Notes under the pieces: generated by a model
What the model saw: only the letters and a program-made list of their open reading frames with translations
Databases searched by the model: none
Told to the model about the DNA's origin: nothing
Shown: positions 35,208 through 44,731 of the stretch, piece after piece
Position numbering within the stretch: position 1 is the stretch's first letter
Layout of the letters: every line of letters starts with the position of its first letter
Program-made: the position numbers and the translations under genes
DNA from: F0422 sp003992255
GTDB taxonomy: Bacteria; Bacillota; Negativicutes; Veillonellales; Veillonellaceae
Direction: 5' to 3'
Assembly: GCF_003992255.1 (NCBI RefSeq)
Contig: NZ_RQVA01000004.1
Location: 1 to 64,000, forward strand
Length of the DNA stretch: 64,000 nucleotides

Positions 35208-35588
35208 ATGTCAGATCAGTTACAAATTGAAATTACAGATGCTGTTATTTTAGATGTAACAGCAAGAGTGTTGTCATCATTTGATGAAATACATTCGATG
35301 AGTAAACGATTCTTTGATGGAGTTGTAGATGGACTTTCACAGAAGTTTGGTCAAAAACGATGGCTTGGTATGAATGTGAAGCATAAAAAAGATAATCATG
35401 GAGAAGCGTTTATTGAAATCAATTTATATGTTCGCTTATATTATGGATGCCATCTATTAGAGGTGGCAAAACAAATACAACAACAGATTCGACAAGATTT
35501 AAGAAATATGTTGGATTTATATCGTGTACGTGTAGATGTACACATTGATGGCTTAGAGAGAAAGGAAGTAAGCAATGAACTATCGTAG
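35208..35588 (+). CDS. Asp23/Gls24-like protein, second copy
   Basis: This 126-residue protein is a diverged relative of the gene before it: it ends with a similar strand pattern (RVRVDVHIDGLE) and has INLYVRLYYGCHLLEVAKQIQQQI where the first copy has IAVHYGYRIPDIALRLQDRV. The two probably act together. ATG 35208 follows GAGGTG, 8 bp after the first copy's stop, and it overlaps nusB by 14 bp. Function is inferred from family only. Confidence 0.75.
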   Translation: MSDQLQIEITDAVILDVTARVLSSFDEIHSMSKRFFDGVVDGLSQKFGQKRWLGMNVKHKKDNHGEAFIEINLYVRLYYGCHLLEVAKQIQQQIRQDLRNMLDLYRVRVDVHIDGLERKEVSNELS

Positions 35589-35967
35589 GTTAGCGAGAGC
35601 ATTTGCTTTTCAAATAATATATGCACAATCATTCCACACAGAAGGTACGCAAGAAGGTATGGAATCAGCACTAAAAGGGGATGCTAAACAATTTGCGAAG
35701 CAAATTATTGCAGGAGTATGTGAGGAACAAAGTATACTAGATGAGGCTTTGCAAGAGTTCTCGCCAAAACGAAAGATGGAACGGTTCCCGAAAGTAGAAT
35801 TGACAATTTTGCGTATGGCCGCATGGGAATTAATGCACCCACAAGCAGATACTCCATCCAATATTGTTATCAATGAAGCAGTGTTACTAGCGAAAGAATA
35901 TGGGGGAGAAAATTCTTATAAATATATTAATGCTATTCTTCATAATTTAGCGAAGTCGAGACAATAA
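35575..35967 (+). CDS. nusB: Transcription antitermination factor NusB
   Basis: NusB binds boxA with S10 to form the rRNA antitermination complex. The 130-residue all-helical protein shows RRLARAFAFQIIYAQSF at the N-terminus and the C-terminal SNIVINEAVLLAKEYGGENSYKYINAIL typical of the family. It has AGGAAG before the ATG and overlaps the Asp23-like gene upstream. Confidence 0.96.
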   Translation: MNYRRLARAFAFQIIYAQSFHTEGTQEGMESALKGDAKQFAKQIIAGVCEEQSILDEALQEFSPKRKMERFPKVELTILRMAAWELMHPQADTPSNIVINEAVLLAKEYGGENSYKYINAILHNLAKSRQ

Positions 35968-35968
35968 T

Positions 35969-36964
35969 ATGGCCTATTATTTAGGGATTGATACGAGCTG
36001 TTATACCACATCCTGCGCTATCGTTGATGAAGAGGGTAGACTGATTCAAGAGGTGCGAAAGCTATTAGAAGTACCGATCGGAAAACGGGGATTACAACAG
36101 TCGCAAATGGTATTCCAACATACAAGAGCATTAAGTACTTTACTGGAATCATTACAGCTAGATGAACCCATTGCAGCAATTGGTGTAAGTGGATTTCCAA
36201 GAAGAGAAGAAAATTCCTATATGCCAGCCTTTCTAGTAGGGCTTAATGTAGCTAAATCTCTAGGTCATTGTATGCAGATTCCGGTGCATGTATTTTCTCA
36301 CCAAGAAAATCATATTTGGGCCGCTTTACGAGAAATTGGTGAAGTTCCAGATGGACCTTTCTTAAGTTTACATCTATCGGGTGGAACTACAGAGTTTGTG
36401 ATCTGTGAACGAATCAAAGGGAGTGGATTTCAAACTACATTGGTTGGAACTAGTGATGATATTGCAGCAGGACAATTAGTAGACAGACTTGGAGTATTAA
36501 TGGGGTTACCATTTCCGGCAGGTCCTACCATGGAAAAATTAGCTAGGAAGACAAAATATCAAACAGATTCTGTGTTACCTATTGCTGTGCAAGGAGCTAC
36601 CATTAGTTTTGGTGGACCTTATAGTGCAGGGCAACGTTGGTGGGAATCATTACATCATTCCATTATTGATTGGACAAATCCTAGTGCATTGCAAGATGAA
36701 GTAGAAGCTCAAACATTAGCATCTTCTGTATTTCATTGCATAGGAGATTCATTGGAAAAAGCCTTAACTTATATACTCAAGCATCACTCTCTAACTACTT
36801 TGGTAACTGCGGGAGGAGTGATGGCGAATACGTATTTGCAAAAGCGTTTAGTTCATTGGGGCCATCATCATAACCTTGATGTACTATGTGTATCACCTAA
36901 ATATAGTGCAGATAATGCATCTGGTAATGCCTATGGCGCTATGATAATTGAAGGAGACAGCTAA
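35969..36964 (+). CDS. TsaD/Kae1-like protein (Gcp paralogue)
   Basis: The 331-residue protein has the ASKHA fold of TsaD: YLGIDTSCYTTSCAIVDE at the start, the metal motif HQENH (H111, H115), LHLSGGTTEF, and the C-terminal SADNASGNAYG. TsaD itself adds threonylcarbamoyl to A37 of tRNA. This copy is shorter and diverged and sits between nusB and xseA, away from tsaB/tsaE, so it is likely a paralogue of unknown role. The metal ligands are kept, so it may still be active. Confidence 0.8.
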   Translation: MAYYLGIDTSCYTTSCAIVDEEGRLIQEVRKLLEVPIGKRGLQQSQMVFQHTRALSTLLESLQLDEPIAAIGVSGFPRREENSYMPAFLVGLNVAKSLGHCMQIPVHVFSHQENHIWAALREIGEVPDGPFLSLHLSGGTTEFVICERIKGSGFQTTLVGTSDDIAAGQLVDRLGVLMGLPFPAGPTMEKLARKTKYQTDSVLPIAVQGATISFGGPYSAGQRWWESLHHSIIDWTNPSALQDEVEAQTLASSVFHCIGDSLEKALTYILKHHSLTTLVTAGGVMANTYLQKRLVHWGHHHNLDVLCVSPKYSADNASGNAYGAMIIEGDS

Positions 36965-38172
36965 TGGAAGCCTATTCAGTAGGAGAACTAAATGACATCA
37001 TAAAAAGAACCGTAGAAGGAGAATTTCTTTTAAAAAACTGTATTGTTGAAGGTGTAATATCGAATTTAAAAAAGCATTATTCTACAGGACATTATTATTT
37101 TTCTTTGATTGATGATACGGGATCTATTGATATGGCTTTATGGCGTGGAAAAGCGCAACAACGAGGCTTAGTAGATACGTTAGAAAATGGAGTATTAGTT
37201 CAAGTCCGTGGGAATGTGAGCTATTATTCAAAAACAGGTCGGATTAGTGTTATCTGTGAAGATATAAAAGTAGGTACAAAAAGTAGTTACCAAATTGCCT
37301 ATGAAAAACTAAAGCAAGAACTATTAGCGTTAGGCTATTTTGATGAAAAATATAAGAAGCCCTTACCTCCCTTACCGAGCTGTATAGGTGTTGTTACTTC
37401 CGCATCTGGTGCCGTTATACATGATATTTTACATGTAGCGAAACAAAGAAACCCTCTTGTATCGTTTAAGGTATTTAATGTTCCCGTACAAGGAGATAGT
37501 GCTGGCCCTATCATAGCTAAAGGGATAGCGTTGGCTGATGCGGATCCTGATGTAGATCTTATTATTGTAGGTCGCGGTGGTGGAGCTATGGAAGACTTGT
37601 GGTGTTTTAATGATAGAACACTTGTAGAGTCTATATTTCATTGCTATACTCCTGTTGTATCTGCTGTGGGACATGAAGTAGATTATACGTTATGTGACTT
37701 TGTCTCTGACAAACGTGGTGCTACGCCAAGTCACGCAGCAGAATTGTCTATCTATCCATTGGATGAGTTGAAGGAAGAAGTAGCACAGAAACTTGATTTT
37801 ATTGAAAATACTATTCGCTATCGCATTCAAAAAGAACGGCAGTTATTATTCTCTATTAGTAATCGTAGTATTACTATGCCAGCATTAACTCTATTGCATC
37901 AGCAAAATACTATATTACAAAAGTTTGAACATAGGCTACATAGTCAGATGCAAAAGAGACTGCAAGAAGAGAATAGTCGATTAGGCATGCTTGCTACACA
38001 ATTAGAGGGAAAAAATCCTCTTTCAAAGGTAGTAAAAGGATTTGCAAAAGTTGATGTACATAACGTACCTTTACAGTCGATTCAACATGTACATATAGGA
38101 GATACCATAGAGGTACATATACAAGATGGATCGATAAAAGCGACGGTACAGGAGGTAATAGATCGTGGCTAA
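36964..38172 (+). CDS. xseA: Exodeoxyribonuclease VII large subunit
   Basis: The large subunit binds and degrades single-stranded DNA. The 402-residue protein has an N-terminal OB fold (SVGELNDIIKRTVEGEFLLKN), the catalytic-domain motifs GVVTSASGAVIHDIL and IIVGRGGGAMEDLWCFND, SAVGHEVDYTLCDFVSDKRGATPSHAAE, and a coiled-coil C-terminus. It starts in the TAATG stop/start overlap with the previous gene and overlaps xseB by 8 bp. Confidence 0.97.
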   Translation: MEAYSVGELNDIIKRTVEGEFLLKNCIVEGVISNLKKHYSTGHYYFSLIDDTGSIDMALWRGKAQQRGLVDTLENGVLVQVRGNVSYYSKTGRISVICEDIKVGTKSSYQIAYEKLKQELLALGYFDEKYKKPLPPLPSCIGVVTSASGAVIHDILHVAKQRNPLVSFKVFNVPVQGDSAGPIIAKGIALADADPDVDLIIVGRGGGAMEDLWCFNDRTLVESIFHCYTPVVSAVGHEVDYTLCDFVSDKRGATPSHAAELSIYPLDELKEEVAQKLDFIENTIRYRIQKERQLLFSISNRSITMPALTLLHQQNTILQKFEHRLHSQMQKRLQEENSRLGMLATQLEGKNPLSKVVKGFAKVDVHNVPLQSIQHVHIGDTIEVHIQDGSIKATVQEVIDRG

Positions 38173-38374
38173 ATCAATTAAAAGTTATGAAAAAAAATAT
38201 ACAGCTTTAGAAGAGTTAGTTCAAAAATTAGATGATGATTCTTTGTCTATGCATGAACTATTAGATACCTATAAAAAGGGTTTGACATTAGTAAAAGAAT
38301 GTTCTGACCTATTGAATGTTGTAGAGGAAGAAGTACAACAAATTATAGAAACTGTACAAGTTGATATGAAATAG
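38165..38374 (+). CDS. xseB: Exodeoxyribonuclease VII small subunit
   Basis: A 69-residue helical protein with the family pattern YTALEELVQKLDDDSLSMHE and YKKGLTLVKECSDLL. It forms a complex with XseA. The start is GTG 38165, overlapping xseA and preceded by AGGAGG at about 10 bp. Confidence 0.95.
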   Translation: MAKSIKSYEKKYTALEELVQKLDDDSLSMHELLDTYKKGLTLVKECSDLLNVVEEEVQQIIETVQVDMK

Positions 38375-38456
38375 GCGACAAAGCAGAAATTTTTAGGTAT
38401 AATAGATACAGAATAATTATACAAACTGTATTACCTATCAAAATGACGAGGATACG

Positions 38457-39335
38457 ATGTTAAAAGAATACTTACAAGCTAGTAAAGCAGAGATAGAAGC
38501 ATATTTATCTACTTTATTAGAATCACCTAATAGAGAATATGCACGTCTATATGAAAGCATGAAATACAGCCTACTAATGGGAGGTAAACGAATTAGACCC
38601 ATTATAACAAAGGCTGTTATAGAAGCTCTGGGAGGAACGTGGGAGTCCTACAAAGATGTGATTTGTGCCATAGAATTGATACACACCTATTCGTTAATCC
38701 ATGATGATCTTCCAGCTATGGATAATGATGATTTTCGTCGCGGAAAGCCAACGAATCACCGCGTCTACGGAGATGGTATGGCTGTATTGGCTGGTGACGG
38801 ACTATTAACATATGCATTTGAGTTAGTGTCTAATCATTCCAGCTTGCGCCCAGATCAAGTGGTGTCAATCATACGATCATTAGCAAAAGGAGCTGGACCT
38901 AGTGGCATGGTAGGAGGACAATCCTTCGATTTAGAATCGGAAGGAAAATGTTTACCACTCGAAGAACTTGTTGTCTTACATAAGGGAAAAACAGGCGCTT
39001 TATTTAGTACAGCCGTTGAAATTGGTTTGATTGTGATGGATGCAAATTCTCACATAGCAACATCATATTTACAGTACGCGGATTATTTAGGTTTATTATT
39101 CCAAATTACTGATGATATTTTAGATGTTGTGGGCACACAAGAAGAACTAGGTAAAACACCAGGTAGTGATGAACGACAACATAAAGCAACCTATGTCTCT
39201 ATTCTTGGTTTAGAAGAAGCAAGGGCTAGAGCATCGGAAGTAGCAAGTAAAGCAAAAGCTGAGTTAGAAGCATCTAATCAATATTCTCCTGTATTGGAAG
39301 GATTAATTCAGTATCTAATGGACCGCACACAATAG
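38457..39335 (+). CDS. ispA: Short-chain polyprenyl (farnesyl) diphosphate synthase
   Basis: It condenses isopentenyl units to farnesyl or geranyl diphosphate. The 292-residue helical enzyme has the first aspartate-rich motif in HDDLPAMDNDDFRRGKPTNH and the second in QITDDILDVVG. The position after xseB is standard in Firmicutes. GAGGATAC precedes the ATG. The gap before it is 82 bp and may hold a weak promoter. Confidence 0.95.
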   Translation: MLKEYLQASKAEIEAYLSTLLESPNREYARLYESMKYSLLMGGKRIRPIITKAVIEALGGTWESYKDVICAIELIHTYSLIHDDLPAMDNDDFRRGKPTNHRVYGDGMAVLAGDGLLTYAFELVSNHSSLRPDQVVSIIRSLAKGAGPSGMVGGQSFDLESEGKCLPLEELVVLHKGKTGALFSTAVEIGLIVMDANSHIATSYLQYADYLGLLFQITDDILDVVGTQEELGKTPGSDERQHKATYVSILGLEEARARASEVASKAKAELEASNQYSPVLEGLIQYLMDRTQ

Positions 39336-39344
39336 GAGAGTAGC

Positions 39345-40148
39345 ATGAGTCAAAAAGAACGCCTTGATGTAGTACTAGTACAAAGAGGTTTATTTGAAAG
39401 CCGAGAAAAAGCTAAAGCAGCTATTATGGCAGGACTTATCTTTTCAGGTACACAACGATTAGATAAGGCGGGTACCAAAGTAGATGTAGGTATATCCTTA
39501 GAAGTGAAGGGAAATACCCTCAAATACGTTAGTCGAGGCGGATTAAAACTAGAAAAAGCATTAGAACTATATCCTATTGACTTAACTAATGCAGTGATGG
39601 TTGATATAGGTGCGTCTACAGGTGGTTTTACAGACTGTGCACTACAAAATGGTGCCGTAAAAGTATTTGCTATTGATGTAGGATATAATCAATTAGCATG
39701 GAAATTGCGTCAAGATTCGCGTGTTATCAACATGGAAAAACAAAATATACGCACTGTGACTTCTGTTCAGTTAGGAGAATTAAGTGATTTTATTTCCATT
39801 GATGTTGCTTTTATTTCGTTAGATAAAGTCTTGCCTGTGGCCACTACGCTATTAAAGGATACAGGTTCTTTAGTGGCTTTGATTAAACCGCAATTTGAAG
39901 CTGGCCGAGAACTTGTTGGAAAAGGTGGTATCGTTCGAGAAAAATCGACTCACGAGTTAGTACTTCATCGCATATTGGAAGTAGCACTAGACTGTGGACT
40001 GTATTTACATGGCTTAACATATTCTCCTATTAAGGGAATGGAAGGCAATATTGAGTTTTTAGGATACTTTACAAAACAATCAGAAGGATCAGTGGAAGTG
40101 ACTAGTGATTTAATTATATCAATAGTCAATGAAGCCCATCAATTATAG
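39345..40148 (+). CDS. tlyA: TlyA-family rRNA 2'-O-methyltransferase
   Basis: The 267-residue protein combines an N-terminal S4 domain (RLDVVLVQRGLFESREKAKAA) with an FtsJ/RrmJ-like methyltransferase domain containing VDIGASTGGFTDCALQNGA and IKPQFEAGRE. TlyA enzymes methylate cytidines in 16S and 23S rRNA and were formerly annotated as haemolysins. It lies 9 bp after ispA and 8 bp before nadK, the usual order with argR and recN. Confidence 0.95.
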   Translation: MSQKERLDVVLVQRGLFESREKAKAAIMAGLIFSGTQRLDKAGTKVDVGISLEVKGNTLKYVSRGGLKLEKALELYPIDLTNAVMVDIGASTGGFTDCALQNGAVKVFAIDVGYNQLAWKLRQDSRVINMEKQNIRTVTSVQLGELSDFISIDVAFISLDKVLPVATTLLKDTGSLVALIKPQFEAGRELVGKGGIVREKSTHELVLHRILEVALDCGLYLHGLTYSPIKGMEGNIEFLGYFTKQSEGSVEVTSDLIISIVNEAHQL

Positions 40149-40156
40149 GAGGATCT

Positions 40157-41035
40157 ATGAGAATCGGTTTCTTTCCTAATATGAAAAAAGAGAATATTCG
40201 AGATATATTATCGAAAGCAATCACCTATTGTCATGATCATGGCATAGAAGTGTATATGCCAAAGGAATTAGAACATCATGATGTTTGTCAGTTGGGAATA
40301 CAAAAGGAGCATCTATTACCTAGACCAGATATTTTTGAACACTTAGATATGGCGTTCAGTTTTGGTGGAGATGGCACAATTATTCAATTAGCACGTCAAA
40401 TATACCCATACAATGTTCCTATTTGTGGGATTAATTTAGGTGAACTTGGTTTTTTAAATCAAATTGAACTAGAAAGTTTAGAAAGCTCCATTGCTAGGAT
40501 TAGTAAGGGAGACTATTATGTGGAAGATAGAATACATCTAGTAGCTACTTTGCAAACAGCGGAAGGGGATCGTATTTTACGACCTATTATTAATGATATT
40601 GTCGTGTCTAGAGCAGAACCTGGTAAAATGGCTCGTATCAATCTATCCATCAATGGAGGGCATACACAAATGTATCCTGCAGATGGGTTAATAGTATCAT
40701 CATCGACAGGTTCTACTGGGTATAATCTATCTGCTGGTGGTCCTATTATGGCTCCTGATAATCGTTCGATTATTGTAACGCCTATTGCACCGCACTTATT
40801 ACAAGGCGTATCTCTCGTGTTAAAAGAAAGCGCAAAGATAGATATTACTATGCCAGAAAGACAAAAGTCATTGCATATCTCTATCGATGGCACCTTTGAT
40901 TATGATTTTAACAATACTGATTCACTACATGTAGAGGCGCATCCGCAATATTGTAAATATGTACGGTTTAAAGATCAAAAATTCTTTGCTACTTTATTTA
41001 AAAAGTTAAATGCCCGTTCCAAGGAGGTAGTATGA
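40157..41035 (+). CDS. nadK: NAD kinase
   Basis: It phosphorylates NAD to NADP. The 292-residue protein carries SFGGDGTIIQLAR, CGINLGELGFLNQ and the nucleotide-binding SSSTGSTGYNLSAGGPI. AGGAGG precedes the ATG and the gene overlaps the next by 4 bp. Confidence 0.97.
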   Translation: MRIGFFPNMKKENIRDILSKAITYCHDHGIEVYMPKELEHHDVCQLGIQKEHLLPRPDIFEHLDMAFSFGGDGTIIQLARQIYPYNVPICGINLGELGFLNQIELESLESSIARISKGDYYVEDRIHLVATLQTAEGDRILRPIINDIVVSRAEPGKMARINLSINGGHTQMYPADGLIVSSSTGSTGYNLSAGGPIMAPDNRSIIVTPIAPHLLQGVSLVLKESAKIDITMPERQKSLHISIDGTFDYDFNNTDSLHVEAHPQYCKYVRFKDQKFFATLFKKLNARSKEVV

Positions 41036-41607
41036 TTCCTCTACATCATAGTGTAGAGTTTCAACATCATCTTTGGGATGATGTGTTACCTCAAGCTAAC
41101 ATCGTGGTAGATTTAACATGTGGTAATGGTCATGATACTTTGTATTTGCTGCAGCATAGTCATTCAAAGGCAAAGATATACGCTATAGATGTGCAGGAAG
41201 AGGCTATTCAATCCACTATGGAACGATTGCGAGAAAAGGCTCCTGAAACATATCACCAAGTATGTGTATTACAGGGGTCTCATGATATAATCTTAGAGAC
41301 CTATCCTATTTCTAATATTGACCTTATAGTAGCTAATTTAGGCTACTTACCAAATGGAAATCATTCCATTATGACTCATGAGGATACAACAATACGAGCT
41401 ATTGCCATTGGATTACAGAAGCTTTCAGTACATGGATTATGCACTATAGTGGCATATCCAGGAACAGAACGAGGATTCAGGGAATCAAAAGCCGTAGAAA
41501 ATTACTTATCAAGTATTGATCAAACAGTATATCACTGTAGTACTTGGCATCCCATTAATCAAAAACATAATCCGCCTATTTTATATATTATTCGTCGGAG
41601 GAAATGA
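41032..41607 (+). CDS. mnmM: Class I SAM methyltransferase, MnmM/YtqB-like
   Basis: This 191-residue protein has the SAM-binding motif I VVDLTCGNGHDTLYLL, then IYAIDVQEEAIQSTMERL and IDLIVANLGYLPNG. This pattern matches the YtqB family, shown in other Firmicutes to methylate nm5 to mnm5 in the tRNA wobble uridine. AGGAGG precedes the ATG. It is coupled with nadK and argR by overlaps. Confidence 0.83.
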   Translation: MIPLHHSVEFQHHLWDDVLPQANIVVDLTCGNGHDTLYLLQHSHSKAKIYAIDVQEEAIQSTMERLREKAPETYHQVCVLQGSHDIILETYPISNIDLIVANLGYLPNGNHSIMTHEDTTIRAIAIGLQKLSVHGLCTIVAYPGTERGFRESKAVENYLSSIDQTVYHCSTWHPINQKHNPPILYIIRRRK

Positions 41608-42062
41608 TGAAACGATATCGCTATAACAAGATTAAAGAGATTATTCAAACAAAAGCTATTGAAACACAAGAAGAATTAGCACAAGCATTAGTTGAAGAAG
41701 GCATTACTGTAACACAAGCTACTGTATCTCGTGATATTAAAGAACTTATGTTAATTAAAGTTCCTACAGGGGATGGGCACTATCGTTATGCATTGTCACC
41801 AGAAGAGAACATTATGCTATCTAGAACACGTATCAATCGATTGTTCCAAGATTCTATTTTAAGAATCGATCACGCGCTAAATCAAATTATTTTACATACA
41901 TTACCTGGATCTGCACAATCTGTTGCCTTTGCTATTGACCATGCTAAATGGCAAGAATTGTTAGGAACGATTGCCGGCGATGATACTATTTTATTATTAT
42001 GTAGATCCGTTGAAAGTGTTGAATTGGTACTAGAGCGTATTCAAGAATTGATGAGGGATTAA
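41607..42062 (+). CDS. argR: Arginine repressor ArgR
   Basis: ArgR controls arginine genes as an arginine-bound hexamer. The N-terminal winged helix shows TQEELAQALVEEGITVTQAT followed by VSRDIKELMLIKV; the C-terminal oligomerisation domain includes ILHTLPGSAQSVAFAID and the arginine-binding IAGDDTILLLCRS. It has 151 residues. Two adjacent ATGs exist; 41607 gives better spacing from GGAGG (5 bp) than 41604. It sits upstream of recN as in Bacillus. Confidence 0.95.
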   Translation: MKRYRYNKIKEIIQTKAIETQEELAQALVEEGITVTQATVSRDIKELMLIKVPTGDGHYRYALSPEENIMLSRTRINRLFQDSILRIDHALNQIILHTLPGSAQSVAFAIDHAKWQELLGTIAGDDTILLLCRSVESVELVLERIQELMRD

Positions 42063-42063
42063 T

Positions 42064-43737
42064 ATGTTATTGCGGATGGGGATTAAGAATTTTGCCCTCA
42101 TTGAGCACATGCACTTGGAGTTTAAAAAAGGGATCACTATTTTTACTGGTGAAACAGGGTCGGGTAAATCCATCCTAATGGATGCCTTTTCTATCTTATT
42201 AGGAGAGCGTGCTAGTAGTGATTTTATACGCCATGAAAAAGAATCCTTTTTAATTGAAGGTGTCTTTGATATCTCGGATGATACACAACTGCAAGATGTA
42301 TTAGCTTCTAAAAATATAGTATTAGAAGATGATCTGTTGATTTTATCACGTACCTTCAATCGAAATGGGAAGTCTATCATTTTGGCGAATGATCAAGTCA
42401 TTCCATTAAAGGCTTTGCGGGAAATCGGCATATATTTGGCAGATATTCACGGACAATATAATAATCAACAATTGTTGTTGCCTGATACGCATCATGTATA
42501 TTTAGACTCTTACAATAGGGAAGCTGTAACAACCTATGATTCTTACGTAAAGGATTATGAGGCATATGCTTCTGCGAAACGAACCTTAGAAAAGCTGAGA
42601 AACGACTCTGCTCAACGAGCTAGGGAATTAGATATGTTACGCTTTCAAATTGATGAAATTGAAGAAGCCCAATTACAAATCAATGAAGATATTTCTGTAT
42701 CCGAAGAACTGGAACGATTAGATAACTTTGAGCATTTACAATCTACAATTTCTAGTTGTTATGATGGGATCTATGGTGGCAGAAATCCTATCATAGATGG
42801 ATTGAATACAGTTATGAGTGAAGTATCTGATTTAACTAAATATGATAAAGATATGGAGGGCATTGCAGAATTATTGCGTTCTGCTTACTATCAATTAGAA
42901 GAGGCAGGCCAAGCTTTGGACCGCTATCGAGACTCCATCAATTATGATGAAGAACGTTACTTCTATCTTCAAGAGCGTGATACATTAATTTATAACTTGA
43001 AACGTAAATATGGAGAAAGTATAGAAGAGATTCTTAGCTATGAAGAGAAGGCTCAATTGCGTTTAGAAGAACTAGAATCTTACCAAGATGAGGAATCATC
43101 CCTTGTACAGAATCTAGAAACTTTAGAGAAAGCGGCCATAGAATCATTGCATGCATTGACTACAGTGCGTAAAAATAATCACAAAGAAATAACGGATGCT
43201 TTGCAAACAAGCCTAGCTAAATTAGGAATGGAAAAAGCAAAGCTAGAGTTCGCTATAGAAGGAACTGATACATTAACACCGCTGGGTGCTAGTCGTATTG
43301 AATTATTATTTTCTGCCAATACAGGAGAAGCTTTGTTACCTCTTCACAAAGTAGCCTCTGGGGGGGAATTAGCTCGTATAGCACTGGCATTTAAGTCAGT
43401 CTTCAATATGGCTACGAATAAAACATTAGTATTTGATGAAATTGATGTAGGCATTAGTGGTGATGTGGCATTACAAGTAGCAAAACAAATCTTACAGTTG
43501 AGTACAGATAATCAAGTGTTCTGTATTACTCATTTGCCACAAACGGCTAGTGTTGCAAAACAACATTATCATCTTCAAAAAGAAGAGCAAGAGGGGCGTA
43601 CTATTTCTAAAGTATCTATACTTTCAGAAGAAGAACATGTTATGCAAATAGCAAATATGATGTCAGGTCAATCTTTCTCAGAGACAGCACTGCAAACAGC
43701 TAGAGAAATGATTACATATTTTCAAGATGAACAATGA
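42064..43737 (+). CDS. recN: DNA repair protein RecN
   Basis: RecN is an SMC-like ATPase acting at double-strand breaks. The 557-residue protein has Walker A GETGSGKSILMD near residues 30-41, long coiled coils in the middle (about 160-360), the ABC signature ASGGELARIALA and Walker B TLVFDEIDVGISG. The ATG follows GAGGG at 6 bp and starts 1 bp after the argR stop. Confidence 0.97.
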   Translation: MLLRMGIKNFALIEHMHLEFKKGITIFTGETGSGKSILMDAFSILLGERASSDFIRHEKESFLIEGVFDISDDTQLQDVLASKNIVLEDDLLILSRTFNRNGKSIILANDQVIPLKALREIGIYLADIHGQYNNQQLLLPDTHHVYLDSYNREAVTTYDSYVKDYEAYASAKRTLEKLRNDSAQRARELDMLRFQIDEIEEAQLQINEDISVSEELERLDNFEHLQSTISSCYDGIYGGRNPIIDGLNTVMSEVSDLTKYDKDMEGIAELLRSAYYQLEEAGQALDRYRDSINYDEERYFYLQERDTLIYNLKRKYGESIEEILSYEEKAQLRLEELESYQDEESSLVQNLETLEKAAIESLHALTTVRKNNHKEITDALQTSLAKLGMEKAKLEFAIEGTDTLTPLGASRIELLFSANTGEALLPLHKVASGGELARIALAFKSVFNMATNKTLVFDEIDVGISGDVALQVAKQILQLSTDNQVFCITHLPQTASVAKQHYHLQKEEQEGRTISKVSILSEEEHVMQIANMMSGQSFSETALQTAREMITYFQDEQ

Positions 43738-43751
43738 TATAGGAGAATAAT

Positions 43752-44546
43752 ATGCGTGTTTTAGTGAATGGAGCAGCAGGAAAAATGGGACGTGAAGTCC
43801 TAAAGGCTGTTCATAATGATGTAGAGTTAACATTAGTTGGTGGAGTAGATCCTACACATGGTGGTAAAGATGTTAGTGAATTTATAGGATCTCAACCTTT
43901 ACATATCAAACTGTATTCTTCTTTACAAGAAGGTATTGACGCAACAAAACCGGATGTGATCGTAGATTTTACTACACCAGCAATCATCTTTGAAAATGCC
44001 AAAACAATGTTATCCCAAGGTATTCATGTTGTGATTGGTACAACTGGCCTAAGTGCTGAACAGAGAGCAGAACTTGATAGTATTGGTAAAGCTAAAGCTG
44101 CAAATTGTTTGGTAGCTCCTAACTTTTCACTAGGTGCTGTTATGATGATGAAAACAGCGGCTGAATTGGCACCTTATTTTCCAGATGTAGAGATTATCGA
44201 ATTACATCATAACCATAAATATGATGCACCTTCTGGTACAGCAGTGTTAACAGCAAAATTAATCAATGATGCTAAAACGAAAGCAAATGTAAAGTCTTCC
44301 GAAGATTTAACACGTGAAAGTTTACCTGGTGCTCGTGGTGCAAAAGTTGATGATGTGACTATACATAGCGTACGATTACCAGGTTATGTAGCACATCAAG
44401 AAGTTATTTTTGGTGGCTATGATGAAACATTAATAATCCGTCATGATTCATTAAGTCGCTTATCTTTTATGCCAGGTGTTGTACTGGCATGTAAAAAAAT
44501 TAAAAATTATCCAGGATTAACATACGGATTAGAACATTATTTATAA
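43752..44546 (+). CDS. dapB: 4-hydroxy-tetrahydrodipicolinate reductase
   Basis: DapB reduces the DapA product in the lysine/diaminopimelate pathway. The 264-residue protein has the dinucleotide motif VNGAAGKMGREVL and the substrate loop ELHHNHKYDAPSGTAV. It lies 14 bp after recN and 185 bp before asd. No terminator is evident after it. Confidence 0.97.
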   Translation: MRVLVNGAAGKMGREVLKAVHNDVELTLVGGVDPTHGGKDVSEFIGSQPLHIKLYSSLQEGIDATKPDVIVDFTTPAIIFENAKTMLSQGIHVVIGTTGLSAEQRAELDSIGKAKAANCLVAPNFSLGAVMMMKTAAELAPYFPDVEIIELHHNHKYDAPSGTAVLTAKLINDAKTKANVKSSEDLTRESLPGARGAKVDDVTIHSVRLPGYVAHQEVIFGGYDETLIIRHDSLSRLSFMPGVVLACKKIKNYPGLTYGLEHYL

Positions 44547-44666
44547 AAGTTAGAACTATAGAGACATATATATGATTGGCTTATGATAGATAGTATTATG
44601 AATTATTTCATGTATGTTGATAGAAAAAGGCTAGTCTAAGTCACAATTCTATATTCTATATAATTC

Positions 44667-44695
44667 TTGCTAAACCTATGCTTAAATAGTATAAT
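44667..44695 (+). promoter_or_regulatory. Probable promoter of asd-dapA
   Basis: TTGCTA (44667-44672) and TATAAT (44690-44695) are separated by 17 bp. The boxes sit 36 bp before the asd start in the 185-bp gap after dapB. No lysine riboswitch or other leader structure is visible here. Confidence 0.7.
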
Positions 44696-44731
44696 ACTTA
44701 GTAATTATATGATTAATGTTAGGAGATATAT

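Noticed and set aside
44547..44731. Lysine riboswitch before asd
   Set aside because: The 185-bp gap shows only a promoter; conserved L-box sequences are absent.
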